Below, piece after piece: positions 51,805 to 62,185 of a stretch of 64,000 nt of DNA. The notes below the pieces were generated by a model that worked only from the letters and a program-made list of their open reading frames with translations, was not told the origin of the DNA and searched no databases. This DNA is from Vickermania ingenoplastis (Eukaryota > Euglenozoa > Kinetoplastea > Trypanosomatida > Trypanosomatidae), in the NCBI GenBank assembly GCA_010157825.1, contig VFSE01000076.1, positions 1 to 64,000 on the forward strand. The letters are read 5' to 3'. How positions within the stretch are numbered: the first letter of the stretch is position 1; each line of letters opens with the position of its first letter. The position numbers were made by a program, and so were the translations under genes.

Positions 51805-53874
51805 CTATAAGTTGGGCATGAAGGAAGACACCTCATTCAGCTTCTCGCGGGCCTTGGCAAGCGCCTCCTTCATCTCCTTCGCCTCCTTGCGCTGCTGCAT
51901 AATATGCGGCGGCTCCGCCAGCAGTTCCTGGGCCGCCTTCTCCGAGTACAGATGGCGCACCAAGCTGCTGTACATCTCCTCCCGCAAGCGTGTGATGATG
52001 AGCAGCGTGATGGCCTTGGGAACCTGATCCGCCACGTTCCCCTTGACGATATCAAAATACCCAATCACCATCAGTCGAATGGCCTCATATGTGCGTTTCT
52101 CGTGGCTCGACATGCTATTACCGAGAAGGATACGTGAAGGAACGTCGCCCATTGCTCCTGGAGTTGACAGGCTCTCGATGATGCCCCCTTTAAGCGGTTT
52201 TTTCTTCTCATCTTCTTTCTTCTTGTCCTTGTCCTTGTCCTTGTCCTTGTCCTTGTCCTTCTTTTTATCCTTTTTGTCTTTATCATCCTTGTCCTCCTTG
52301 TCATCCTCCTCGGACTTAACTTCCTCTGCCTGCAACTTCTGGTCGGACTCCTTGGTAGGCGCTTTCCCGCCGTACATTTTGAAGTATGCCTCCTGCGCCA
52401 GCTTCTCCATCATCGGATGGCGTACGTTAATGAACCCATGCTCCGCCTGGACAATGGTGTCCACGAACGAACTGGCGGTGGTCTTGTACTGCATGAGCAT
52501 TTCACGGCAAATACGGAGGATCTCCGCCTTTAGTTTGGGGAACCGATCGGCCTTCTTAGAGCATTGTTCAAGAATGCTCTGCAGTTCCTGCAGGATAAAC
52601 CCAATACATTTCTGTGACGGCTCATTGAGCCCTTTAATCTGTTGCTTCACCAGTGCAATGAACACGTTATCCGAAGGGAAAAGAGAATCGTGCATACCAG
52701 CCATATTGTGAGCGTTTACACGAATATAATCATCTGTTAGACTCTTCCCGGGAGACAGAGAAAAGATATAGCTGGCGAAGGAGTTGTGAAAAATGTAGCT
52801 CAGACGCGCACCACCCATGATCTCCTTCGTGGCCTCTGCCACGCCACCATCAATGATCTTGTTGACGGCATCACTGAAATCTTTAATGATCTTCAGCAGC
52901 TGCGCACCCGGGTCGTAGTTGGCATCATCTAGCATACCGAGCTGCTCCATCTTCTTCTGCGTGTCGACCCACATCGACTCCACTGTGCCCTTCAGGGCGG
53001 GGAGGTTGGCCCTGATGTGCTCCATCAGCAAAATGTTCAGCTTTCTGCTCAGGTACTCCGTGCCGGACTGGTCCGCAATACTACGATACGCATCCGAACG
53101 CTCAAAGAACTCCCGCTCCACGCGGCGAGCATCCTCCATGCTGGTGCGGTCGACGATGTCCTGCTGACTGCGGCATACAACGCCGACGTAGCCGTGACGC
53201 AGAGGAAACAGTTTGTTGCTCAGCACATCCATGCAGTCCGTCCCTCGGTCCATCAGGTCCAGCTTGGTGAGCACGCCGACGGTGCGCTTCCCTTCAGGGT
53301 CCAGCTGGCTCGCCAGGCGCAGAGACTGGCTCGTGGCCAGATCCGTGTTGGCCGGGGAGATGGCAAGGATGATGGTGGTCGGATCCTGCACATACTTCAT
53401 CACCATGCGCTTGATCATGACATCGATATCCTTTGGCTGGTCACCAACAGCGTTCATCACCAGTCCGGGGAGGTCAATGAGCGTGAGGTTAAGCACATAA
53501 GGAGAGAAGATCTTCAGACTGATAGGGCGTTCAGAGATGGCATGCTTGCCGGCGATCTCGTCTGTGCGGCGAGAGATCTCGTCCCGGATCTCAGAGAAAT
53601 CCGTGAACTTCTTGCCGGGGAGATGAAGGAACTCTCCCCACTCCGACTTCTCTGTTGGCTTCAGCTGTATCAGCTGCAGCACGAGGGGGCACCGCGTCAC
53701 AATGCCAGACCCGCGGGGAAGAAAATCCCGGCCAACGATAGACTCCAAGACGGAGCTCTTGCCGCAGCTCTGACTGCCCACCACCGCGATCTGCGGCAAG
53801 TTCAACTTTACGGACCTCTTGATGTTTGCGAAAGCATCCTGCAAATCGTTGATCGTCTTGATAAGGACCTCCAT
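51805..53874 (-). CDS. DLP: Dynamin-like GTPase, copy B
   Basis: This 689-residue protein starts at ATG 53872-53874. It has the same domain order and GTPase motifs as copy A. It differs in blocks: the first ~28 residues, about ten residues before the DLPG motif, a ~60-residue stalk segment (NSFASYIFSLSPGKSLTDDY against ECFASFVFSVDAARGLTDDY in copy A), KTTASSFVDT against KRVASEHVKT, and the insert (about 505-580). Other parts are nearly identical in DNA as well as protein, including a ~660 bp block over the G4 region and stalk and the whole GED down to 30 bp beyond the stop. Both copies look intact. Stalk and insert differences are where partner specificity would be expected. Confidence 0.96.
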   Translation of the reverse strand: MEVLIKTINDLQDAFANIKRSVKLNLPQIAVVGSQSCGKSSVLESIVGRDFLPRGSGIVTRCPLVLQLIQLKPTEKSEWGEFLHLPGKKFTDFSEIRDEISRRTDEIAGKHAISERPISLKIFSPYVLNLTLIDLPGLVMNAVGDQPKDIDVMIKRMVMKYVQDPTTIILAISPANTDLATSQSLRLASQLDPEGKRTVGVLTKLDLMDRGTDCMDVLSNKLFPLRHGYVGVVCRSQQDIVDRTSMEDARRVEREFFERSDAYRSIADQSGTEYLSRKLNILLMEHIRANLPALKGTVESMWVDTQKKMEQLGMLDDANYDPGAQLLKIIKDFSDAVNKIIDGGVAEATKEIMGGARLSYIFHNSFASYIFSLSPGKSLTDDYIRVNAHNMAGMHDSLFPSDNVFIALVKQQIKGLNEPSQKCIGFILQELQSILEQCSKKADRFPKLKAEILRICREMLMQYKTTASSFVDTIVQAEHGFINVRHPMMEKLAQEAYFKMYGGKAPTKESDQKLQAEEVKSEEDDKEDKDDKDKKDKKKDKDKDKDKDKDKKKEDEKKKPLKGGIIESLSTPGAMGDVPSRILLGNSMSSHEKRTYEAIRLMVIGYFDIVKGNVADQVPKAITLLIITRLREEMYSSLVRHLYSEKAAQELLAEPPHIMQQRKEAKEMKEALAKAREKLNEVSSFMPNL

Positions 53875-54786
53875 GGCGTTGCGTGTACGGCGTTATGAGC
53901 GCTCCGCTTGAACCAAAAGACAGCAATTCAATTTAAGCAAAAATAAAAAAAAATAAAATAAAATAATAGGAATAACAATCAGTATCTTGTTCGTCAATTG
54001 GATGGCACGGGAAATGAAAGCAGTTGAAGGAGAGCAATGAGAAGGCAGTATTCCATGCGGATACGAATGGGAAAAGAGAGACATCTGCAGCTGGGGGAAA
54101 GGGGAACAAGTGCCTGTGTCGGCGGTACGCCGTGAGGCGCGATAATTGTTGAAGAAAGTGGAGGGAACAACATTCCTACAACCGCTTGGAATAGAATTTT
54201 GTGGGGAAAAAAAAAAGCTGTGCATACTCTTGGGTAGTGATGTGATAAGGAGGTGCCATAGCAGATGGAGAGAAACGTAGAGAAGTCCACACTAGTTGCT
54301 GAAGGTGTTAGGGTGGTTGAAAGGAGGGGGGGGGGGGAGGGGGGGAACGGTCAGGGTCAGGAGATGGCGAGGCCGACCTGTCCATACAGAAATAATAATC
54401 ACTCACAATAATAGCGAACGCCCAGTGAAGAAACAATGTACTCGACACCCAATACGATACCGTATGGGGAGTCGAACGCGAAAAAAAACACCCCAGGACG
54501 GTTCCGACACAAATGCAGGTAATCGCTTCACTACTGCCCGCCCTTCGCTCTCACGCATACATCACAGAGAGGGCGAGAGAGAAATCATGTGTCCGTGTGT
54601 GCGTTTGTATCGCAGTCGTGCGGAGTTATTCATACTTCATTGTTGTCGTATTTCACTGTTGATGGCAGCAGCCTTGTTCCTCTGACACGAGTGTTCTCGT
54701 CGCTCTTCTTCCTCTTTGCTGTTTTTTTTTTTTGTTTTGTTTGTTTGTTTGTTTGTTTGTTTGTTTTGAGGGGCAGGAGGTTTTCC
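53875..54786. other. Intergenic spacer
   Basis: No gene seen. It holds a purine-poor AAAT/AAAAT tract near 53940-53968, an AG (acceptor candidate 53907-53908, 33 nt upstream of copy B), oligo-G runs at 54326-54346 and a TTTG repeat at 54735-54768. Confidence 0.55.
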
Positions 54787-56148
54787 TCAGTCGATGTCTT
54801 CAGTGGCGGTGGTGGTGAGGGAAACGGCAGTGGGACCGTCTTCCGCAGCCGCCATCTTTGTGGCGGCACACGTATTCCGCTCTACGGCCTTTTGGGTGGG
54901 ATCTACGTGTGAGGGTGAGATCGCGGAAGGCACGACGGGGTCGTTGTTTTTCTCCTCCTTCGGTCCTACTACTGCGTTCCTCTCCTTCTCCTCGTTGCGG
55001 CGCGACGCTGCGACGGTGTCGGCCTGCTTTTGCTCCTGCTGCACCCGCTGGCGCCACGCCCTCAGTCGCTCCTGGCGGGACATCGCGAGCAAGTGCGCCG
55101 CGAGAGGTACAGTAATTTTAAGCTCCCCCGACGTGGTGGCCCGCTGTACGGCAGCCAGGTCGGGGGACACTTCCGTTTGGAGAGGAATCTGCAGCAGTTT
55201 CCCTTTGATCCACACCCGAACGCACTGAATATCCACCTTTACCTCCAGCAGCGTCGTGGAGATGAATTTACCCGGCTGGACTGTGATGACAACCTCCGCC
55301 TCCCCCGGTTCCTCCGTGAGGGTGAAGGGCACCTTCGCCTCGTTGCGCAGCAGAAGGCGGCCAAACTTCTGGCGCTCCTCCTCCGGCGTAAGGGGCTTCG
55401 GCTTCTGGTTCAGCTCCTTGTGAATCGCCGCGATCGAGCCGGGAATGGGCTCCTCTGCTTCACGCTTCTTGCGAGCTTCTTCCTCCTTCTGCTCCTGCAG
55501 CATCTGCAGTCGTTCCTCGGCAGAGTGGCCGTACACCCGCTCGCCCTTCTCATTGTAACGCGGGGGAAAGGGGTCGATACCCTTTGCCATCATCTCTGCC
55601 TTGAGCCGCTCCCGCTCCTGCACAGCGAGGGCCTCCTGATCGACGACCTCCATGATGTCCTCCTCATCCTGTCGAGCAGCAATTCGTTCCGCCTTGATGA
55701 TCTCCTTCCCGTCCAGCTCCTGCAGATGAGGCAGAACGTGCACCACGTACGACCGGTATCCTTCCGTGCGAGTGCACGGGTTTCCAGTTAGATGCAGGAC
55801 CTCCAAAAAAGGATTGGCGCGGAGGCGGGCCACATCCTTCATATCGCCCACAAAGTTCAGTGTCAGGTCCAGCTTCTCCAGGGCCTCGCAGCCCTCCAGA
55901 CCTTCAATAACCTTGATGTTGTTTACTGCCAGGTTAAGATATTTGAGCCACTTGAGGTGCCGAAGCCCCTCAATTTTAGGGATGTAGTTGTTGCAGAGGT
56001 AAATAATTTCAAGTTCACGGCAGGCATCCCCAATGACCTCTATTCGCTCCAGGTCCTGCTGGTGCAGGGCAATTTCCTTCAGTGTCGAGAGGCACCCTTC
56101 GTTGTGCTCCGCTCGGCGGCGGAGGAGGTCCAGGGTAATGCGCGGCAT
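54787..56148 (-). CDS. LRTP: DNAAF11/LRRC6 (TILB) homologue, leucine-rich repeat dynein assembly factor
   Basis: This 453-residue protein starts at ATG 56146-56148. Residues ~20-145 hold SDS22-type LRRs (LEIIYLCNNYIPKIEGL, LKYLNLAVNNIKVIEGL, LEKLDLTLNFVGDM, LEVLHLTGNPCTRTEGY) and an LRR cap ending LQELDGKEI. A highly charged coiled coil follows (about 150-245). A CS/p23-like beta domain (about 280-350, VPFTLTEEPGEAEVVITVQPGKF split by my reading) then leads to a variable tail. This is the exact order of LRRC6/DNAAF11, a cytoplasmic factor for preassembly of axonemal dynein arms. The T. brucei homologue is LRTP, implicated in flagellum and basal-body biogenesis. Length matches. Complete. Confidence 0.93.
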   Translation of the reverse strand: MPRITLDLLRRRAEHNEGCLSTLKEIALHQQDLERIEVIGDACRELEIIYLCNNYIPKIEGLRHLKWLKYLNLAVNNIKVIEGLEGCEALEKLDLTLNFVGDMKDVARLRANPFLEVLHLTGNPCTRTEGYRSYVVHVLPHLQELDGKEIIKAERIAARQDEEDIMEVVDQEALAVQERERLKAEMMAKGIDPFPPRYNEKGERVYGHSAEERLQMLQEQKEEEARKKREAEEPIPGSIAAIHKELNQKPKPLTPEEERQKFGRLLLRNEAKVPFTLTEEPGEAEVVITVQPGKFISTTLLEVKVDIQCVRVWIKGKLLQIPLQTEVSPDLAAVQRATTSGELKITVPLAAHLLAMSRQERLRAWRQRVQQEQKQADTVAASRRNEEKERNAVVGPKEEKNNDPVVPSAISPSHVDPTQKAVERNTCAATKMAAAEDGPTAVSLTTTATEDID

Positions 56149-57719
56149 CCGCGTGCACCCTTTCTCTTTCTGTATCTCTACTCGATCTCAATATTTGTTT
56201 GTTTCAATATTGTGTGTGTGCTATGGAAAGCTGTTGTCGAACTCTAACAAGAGTTAAGACTTTAGAGGAATTAATAATAATAATAATAATATTAATATAG
56301 CACAGGGAAGAAATCAATGAAAAAGATTTCCAATTTTCGAGTAGTTGCGCCACGTGAATGAACTTCCCAGTAAATACAATAAGAGATTGCGAGTGAGGGG
56401 GATTTGACCTCCTCCCTCAATGCGTCGTAAAGCCTTGCTGCTCTGTGTGCGTTCAACAAGAAACGAATGAAGTCCAAGTATCAAAGTTTTTAAGCTGCTG
56501 GTGTGGAAAATAAGCAATCACCAATTCCGTTGCGTGGAATGAGGGGGGGGGGGGAGTTAACTTCAATGACTTTCGTCAGGCAGAAGCTCCATGGAAAAGC
56601 ACAGCAAGAAAGAGAGAGAGAGGGAGTGTAAGTGGGGGGAGGGAGAGAGGGAATGAGGAAAAGAAAAAGATAGAAGTAGTGGGTGTTCCTTCGCCAGAGA
56701 GAAAAGGAAAGCACGAAGCAGTAAGCATTGCATCATGAAGAGCGCTTCGGCTGCTCTTTCCTTCTTTCCTTCTTTTTTTTTGTGTGTGTTTGTTTGTTTG
56801 TTTCCGGCAGTCGGACATCGTGTGTTATTCCTTGTCTTTGTTCTTGGCTGGTTCAAACCACTCGGTAGAGCGAAATGCAGTAGAAAAGTGTAGAAAAAAA
56901 AAAGAAAAAACGAGGGAACCACGCAGCAAACAAAGAACAACAAACAACACTAGACGCACAAGAATACAAGGGGGTGAGAAAGCATGCCACACGACTCCGT
57001 ATCGTTCCGTATCCTTATACCCACGGTCCTACTCCTCTATAGCCCGTACCTTGGTTTCAGGCCATCACATAGGATAGGTGTAGGGGAGCTTCTGAATAGG
57101 TGGGGTGGGAAAGAAAACAGAGCAGAGGAGAGGCGTCCCTCAACTCCAGGTCCAGCCGTACAGACAAGAGCAAGTAGGAGGTGCGCAACGGTCTTATAGC
57201 GTGGTGTACGGTGTGGCGCACCCTGCACTCAGACAAAAGAGGCAAAGGAACGAATGAAGCAGATGTTGGAGAAGGAAGGGGGGGGGGAAAGCAAAATACT
57301 ACAACAAAAAATAATATATATTCATAATAATAACAGTACTCTCTTCCCCGCTAGAGGGAGAGGAGCAGCTCTTCGCACGTGTGTCCTTCCACCCTTTCCT
57401 CTCCCCGTCACCCTGAGGCATACGGCCAAACGTTTCCTTCACACGTGAACTTATTTCTCTGGTGGTATCTCTCTTCTTACAAACAACAAAAAAAAAATAA
57501 TAAAAGATAAATGTCTTCGCTGGCAGTGATACATCCTAACACTGTACCGTTGACTGTAACAAGAGAGCGACCATGGTGATGCTCAGGAAAGGGGAGACGC
57601 ACTAAACACAGCTGTATGTGTTTTTATATATATAATAATTAATGTATTCTATTCATGGGACAAACACAGCCCCAGGCCCAGAACAGCGAGGAGGACAGGT
57701 CCCCCCTACAGGTATGCTT
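56149..57719. other. Intergenic spacer
   Basis: No gene seen in 1.57 kb. It has AAT runs at 56269-56290, an oligo-G run at 56545-56556, TTTG repeats at 56788-56803 and another G run at 57278-57286. More balanced composition at about 57000-57240 has no recognisable coding match. Confidence 0.6.
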
Positions 57720-59213
57720 TTACCCATCACTGCTGCTGCTAGCGGACCACACGCTGTTCTGCTCCTCCAGAAAACTCTCGCTACTGCAGCTCACCATCTC
57801 CAGCAGGGTTTCGCCTTGGACTTCCAGTCGGGAGTGGGCCCATTTCTCTGCGGAGGGTGGCGCCGCCCTGGCGAAGAACGCCCCATTGCCACTTCCTGCA
57901 TCCCTGCTGTCCACAGAAATTCGGGTAGGTAGGCCACCACCGCCACTCGTACTGCTCCACATTGGCGCACCACACGGCTCTTCTCGCTCTCTCGGCGGCC
58001 GCTTCTTTACGCCCGGCTCCGGCATTTCAGGAGCATCGTCGGAGTGCTTGGCGTGCCGGTGCCGGTGCCGGTGCCGGTGCCGGTGCCGGTGCCTCGTCTC
58101 GGCAGGACTCTCATTCCCTTCCTTCCCCGCCACGGCGGTGCAAGAAGGGCCCCGGCCCGCGGGGAGGAGCCAGCTGCTCTCGTGCAGGCCCCCGCCCATC
58201 TCCCTTGCCAGCGCCGAGGTGGCGGCAGCCTTGCGGTGGCGATGGCGGTGGCGGGGCGACTGGGAGAGCGATGGAGTCGGCTGTGGCGGCTGCCGCCGCG
58301 GCAGCCGGCGCTGTACAACCGGGCGGCGCACAAAAGCGGTGTTTGGCGCCTCCGCAGCCGGGAGCGCGGCGCACCCATCGGGGGCCGCCGCCGCCATCTG
58401 CCGGCCCGCCGCGTCTTCCGCCCTTGCCTCCAGCTCCGTGTAGGGGAGGCCGCCGTGGCGCTGCGGGCCTTTGCTGCCGCCGGCGTCACTCGCCCGGGGG
58501 ACGGGGCCTGGGTGGGACGGCGGTGCGGGGTGGAGGGGGGTAGAAATGGTCCAGATACTTCTCGATGCGGTCTTGGAGAGCGCAACGTGTTTGGGCTTCC
58601 ACCGATACCCGTCCGGGCGCAGGATGAGATGCCGCACCATCTCCTGCAGCGTGTTCGTATGAAACACTTGAAGCGGCGGGCCCCCGAGACAGAGGCGGAT
58701 GATCTCCAGCAGCTGGCGTACCTCGTTCATGGCACGCAGATCGGGCATAAATAACGCAATATCTACTGGAAGCCGCAAGAAAAGGGTGGAGGTGCTGCCG
58801 TTGGCGGTAGAAGCGGTGCTGGCACTGGTCGTGGAGGATACCGTGGAGCCCGCAGAATGGTCCATGTTGTCCTGTGCAACGTGTTTCTGATCGCGTACCT
58901 GAAGGCCCATGCAGAGCTCATTGGGGCACAAATAAAGGGCTCGCAGGTCTACAATGGGGCAGTACCAGCTCGCCTCTCCCTTGTCTGCCTCCGCAACGCA
59001 GACAACCTGCTCAGAGAGGAGGAGGCAGCGCTCACGGCGCTTGAACCAGCGATTGACCTTATGCACTGTCCCGCAGTAGAAGAGTGTTACCTGCGCCGCC
59101 GAGGCGAATGGGGCCTGCAGCGGGGCAGGCAGCGGTACGCGACGCAGAGCCGCGTCCCGAGGTGGTGGTGGCGGTGCGGGGACGAGAGCCCCAGCGCTAT
59201 CGGAAAGCATCAT
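57720..59213 (-). CDS. PH-like (TH1-like) domain protein with His-Arg repeat, 497 aa
   Basis: The start is ATG 59211-59213 (MMLSDSAGALV); the frame is open to 59357 only through spacer. Residues ~40-190 look like a PH or myosin TH1-like fold: TLFYCGTVHKVNRWFKRRERCLLLSEQVV, split around residue 55 by the conserved NRWFKRR turn, then WYCPIVDLRALYLCP and a C-terminal helix with MNEVRQLLEIIRL. A Ser/Thr insert interrupts the last strands. PH-like domains of this kind are common in trypanosomatid proteins and may bind phosphoinositides. The rest is disordered, with His-Arg repeats near residue 375-390 encoded by a CCGGTG hexanucleotide and a Ser-rich tail. No enzymatic domain seen. Confidence 0.7.
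   Translation of the reverse strand: MMLSDSAGALVPAPPPPPRDAALRRVPLPAPLQAPFASAAQVTLFYCGTVHKVNRWFKRRERCLLLSEQVVCVAEADKGEASWYCPIVDLRALYLCPNELCMGLQVRDQKHVAQDNMDHSAGSTVSSTTSASTASTANGSTSTLFLRLPVDIALFMPDLRAMNEVRQLLEIIRLCLGGPPLQVFHTNTLQEMVRHLILRPDGYRWKPKHVALSKTASRSIWTISTPLHPAPPSHPGPVPRASDAGGSKGPQRHGGLPYTELEARAEDAAGRQMAAAAPDGCAALPAAEAPNTAFVRRPVVQRRLPRRQPPQPTPSLSQSPRHRHRHRKAAATSALAREMGGGLHESSWLLPAGRGPSCTAVAGKEGNESPAETRHRHRHRHRHRHRHAKHSDDAPEMPEPGVKKRPPREREEPCGAPMWSSTSGGGGLPTRISVDSRDAGSGNGAFFARAAPPSAEKWAHSRLEVQGETLLEMVSCSSESFLEEQNSVWSASSSSDG
58049..58096 (-). repeat. Coding (CCGGTG)n, His-Arg repeat
   Basis: Seven to eight hexanucleotide units in the PH-like gene encode HRHRHRHRHRHRHR. A shorter HRHRHR stretch lies upstream in the same protein. 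Confidence 0.9.
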
Positions 59214-59817
59214 TTTCTTGACCACAACACAACAAAATAGAAAAAAAAACGAACAGAAACGACCAACAACAGGAAAAAAAAATCTATAAGAGAATATTTG
59301 TTTGTCTTCCCTCCGTGAGAGCGTGCGGGGGAGGCGAACTGCGTACTTGAGAGTCAAAAATTAATATAATTTCGTACAATTCAGTGTACGAACAAAACAG
59401 CACCGCAAGAGATGCGCCTTCAGAGGGTAACGTGTGAGAGGAGAAAGGAAGCGAAACTCTCGTGCGCGCACCACACCACACAAAAATAAATAAATAAATA
59501 AATAAATAATACTGTATAGATAGATATGAAAGTACGATGTAAAAACCTGTACCGAACCCCACGTAGAGACTGTGCAGCTACTAGACCACTACACACGTAG
59601 AGCGTTCCCTATGGAGGCTCCTACCGTTTAGAAATCCAAAACGCAACAACACGTCAAGGCACCACTCGCAGCAGCTGTGGTTGCCACACAATATGGTACG
59701 GGGCTGAAGGTATTATGTAGTTATTCGCTTTTGTTTAGACGGTGTGTCAGAGGACGACTCCCGTAGCTGCTGTTGAGGAAGTTGACAAAAGAAACACACA
59801 CACACACAGAGAGAGAG

Positions 59818-59851
<34 letters not shown>

Positions 59852-59955
59852 AGTTTGGTCTCACATGCACTGCTGGTTGCAGCCGTTGCGGTGGAGGATA
59901 CCGATGTTATCTGCCATGAGTTACAAGAGTACATTGTAATGAAGAACATCTGGAA

Positions 59956-60006
<51 letters not shown>

Positions 60007-60351
60007 GTGCGAGGATTAGACGTCAATTGAATCAGCTAAAACTAAGCCACCGCACCGCCTAGGGGGAAGAAGGAAGCGCAGCGTGAGAGGGACCCCTCAC
60101 TGAACAAGTGTGAGATATATAGATTTATTGACAATATATGAATGAATATAGAGGCTTTTTTTTTTAAAGCACTCCTTCGCAAGCGTATATGTGTATGCCC
60201 CGCATACAAGAATTTCATATACTGAAGCACTGCCTTGGCCAGCGTGAGCTCGAGCTACACATACAAGCACATTTTCTGAAACACACCCGCAAAAAAAAAG
60301 AAGAGAAAGAATGGGCAGAAGCTGTCGGATCGGAGTATGGAGAGCTGCTGG
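59214..60351. other. Intergenic spacer with AG and AT tracts
   Basis: No gene seen. It holds AAAT units at 59483-59508, an (AG)n tract at 59808-59849 and a long (AT)n tract at 59959-60008. Nothing else recognised. Confidence 0.6.
59959..60008. repeat. (AT)n microsatellite, about 50 bp
   Basis: The longest AT dinucleotide tract in the window, with a single GT interruption. Confidence 0.9.
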
Positions 60352-60687
60352 CTACTCCTCTTTTCCTGCCGTCGCCATCAGCTCTGCGTGTGGGGCGCGC
60401 AGCTGCGGCTCATGGAGAGATATGTTACTAGAGAGCGGTGCCGCCTTCTCTGCTGGAGCGACCTCCTCAACGATCGGGAAGGCGTGGAGATCTTGCGGAT
60501 CCCCGCGAGCGGCCAGGTGGGCGTGCCCGCAGAGTCGCTCTTCCTCCCGCTTGAGGCGGCCGCGTGGCTCTTCTTCCGGTGAGACCTGCAGCGGTGCAGC
60601 CGGGCCACCAGCAGCAGAGGCAGATACAAGCATCACCAGGACCATCAGCACCAACACTCCCATCAAATACGTGATATGAAACCGCAT
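60352..60687 (-). CDS. Small signal-peptide ORF, possibly a second GP63 N-terminal remnant
   Basis: This 111-residue ORF starts at ATG 60685-60687. Residues ~1-26 are a clear signal peptide (MRFHITYLMGVLVLMVLVML, then an Ala-rich cleavage region). The remainder is hydrophilic and carries one LCGHAHLAAR motif. That motif and a later SSNISL resemble LACGSAEVEAK and ETNISF of the GP63 fragment 1.5 kb away. The order (signal peptide, short basic stretch, Cys motif, NIS) is also the same. No metalloprotease motif is present. It could be a decayed GP63 amino terminus or an unrelated small secreted protein; the GC content and codon use support it having once been coding. Confidence 0.4.
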   Translation of the reverse strand: MRFHITYLMGVLVLMVLVMLVSASAAGGPAAPLQVSPEEEPRGRLKREEERLCGHAHLAARGDPQDLHAFPIVEEVAPAEKAAPLSSNISLHEPQLRAPHAELMATAGKEE

Positions 60688-62185
60688 CTGGCGCAGGACT
60701 CTTCTACAGCTCCGTGCAACGTATGTATGTATGTATGTATGAGTATCGTAGCCAAGCGCAACAAGAATGGCTAGAAAACAGTTAATAACTAGAAAATATG
60801 ACAGCTTTCGCGACTGGCCCTAGACGAAGAGAGGCACGATACTTCGAGAAGAAAGAAGAAAGACAAAATGAAAGAAAAGAAAAGAAAAAAAATAATGAAG
60901 AGAAGGAGAGGCAGCAGCGCCCACAGATAGTGCATAGCACATTGTGTCATACATAGCTCCTAGCGCCATTATCGTTTGTCCGACTCTCCAGTAACGAGGA
61001 GGGGGGAGGGGGTGGAGGGATCCGAACTGAAGAAGGATTCCCGGATGCATCTTTTGCTGCTGCGGTTCCGCCCAGAATGGTCCTTACGCCTTGATGCTGC
61101 GATATGCAGTGGCGAGACAGCAGTTGGTGCCAAGTTAGCAGCTAGCAGCTGGACCCAAAGCCCGCAGAGAATTGACACGGGCGCTCACAGCACCAGCAGC
61201 AACCTCATAAACAACAACAGCACACACACAAAAATACATCAATATATCAATAAATGCACACATATATACACACATATAACCATATAAATACGAGAAAACG
61301 AAAAAGAAACAACAATTCTGTTTATCCGTATGTAATTAAATGAGTTAAAAAACAAAAATAAAAACAGGCAAAACAAAACTACACGTATGAACATTAACGT
61401 ATGAACATTAACGTAACTGCCACATTTTTATGTCGCATGTGGAGAAGAAACCTTAAAAAAAAAAACGAGAAAAAAATCCGTGATATCTCTTGTCACTGTA
61501 CTTTACTTTCATCAATATATATAAAGTTGTTCGTATCTTTTACGATTAAAAAAATAATACTAATAATAATAATAATAATAAAACGGACACCACAAAATGG
61601 TGAAGGGATCTACAGTAATTAAAAAACAATATTTGTGGGTAGACATCCATACCCTGTCGGGCTTGTCCACCAAACAAACGTGAAACCCTACGAACGAAGG
61701 GACTAACTGGAGAGGTAAACACCCTTGACGAACTATCATCACGGCGCATGAACCGTGGGATGATGATGAAGGGTGGAATGGAAGCCACAGCGAACCCACA
61801 AGAGGAGTCTAATCCTATCCCATCTGCCCTATTCCGATCAGCCACTCCGCACCGCATCGCCTTCCCCTCATCATCATACCACAGCTTTCACCACCATGGA
61901 GAACGACAAAAAAATAATAACCAAAAAAAACAACAAAAAAAAAAACATGATAATAATAATGTTGTGGCTCTTGCATTCTGGGAGATGATAAAAGAATTCA
62001 AACAAAGAAAAACTATGTTGTGCACCAAGACCCAACAGAATCTCTCGACTCAAATGGGTAGCAAGAATTTCATCTATCGCCTCACAACAATGGACGCAGC
62101 AACAAACCGCGACAGTGACAGATGGGCGAAGAAGCTCTCCCGCATATTCTTTAGAAGCACCTTAAAGCCATCAGGCCACGGATGA
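60688..62185. other. Spacer between the two short signal-peptide ORFs
   Basis: No gene seen in 1.5 kb. TATG repeats lie at 60720-60740 and AAT units at 61560-61580. The region directly beyond the GP63 fragment stop does not continue any GP63 sequence in any frame, so the catalytic part is absent rather than frameshifted. Confidence 0.6.
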
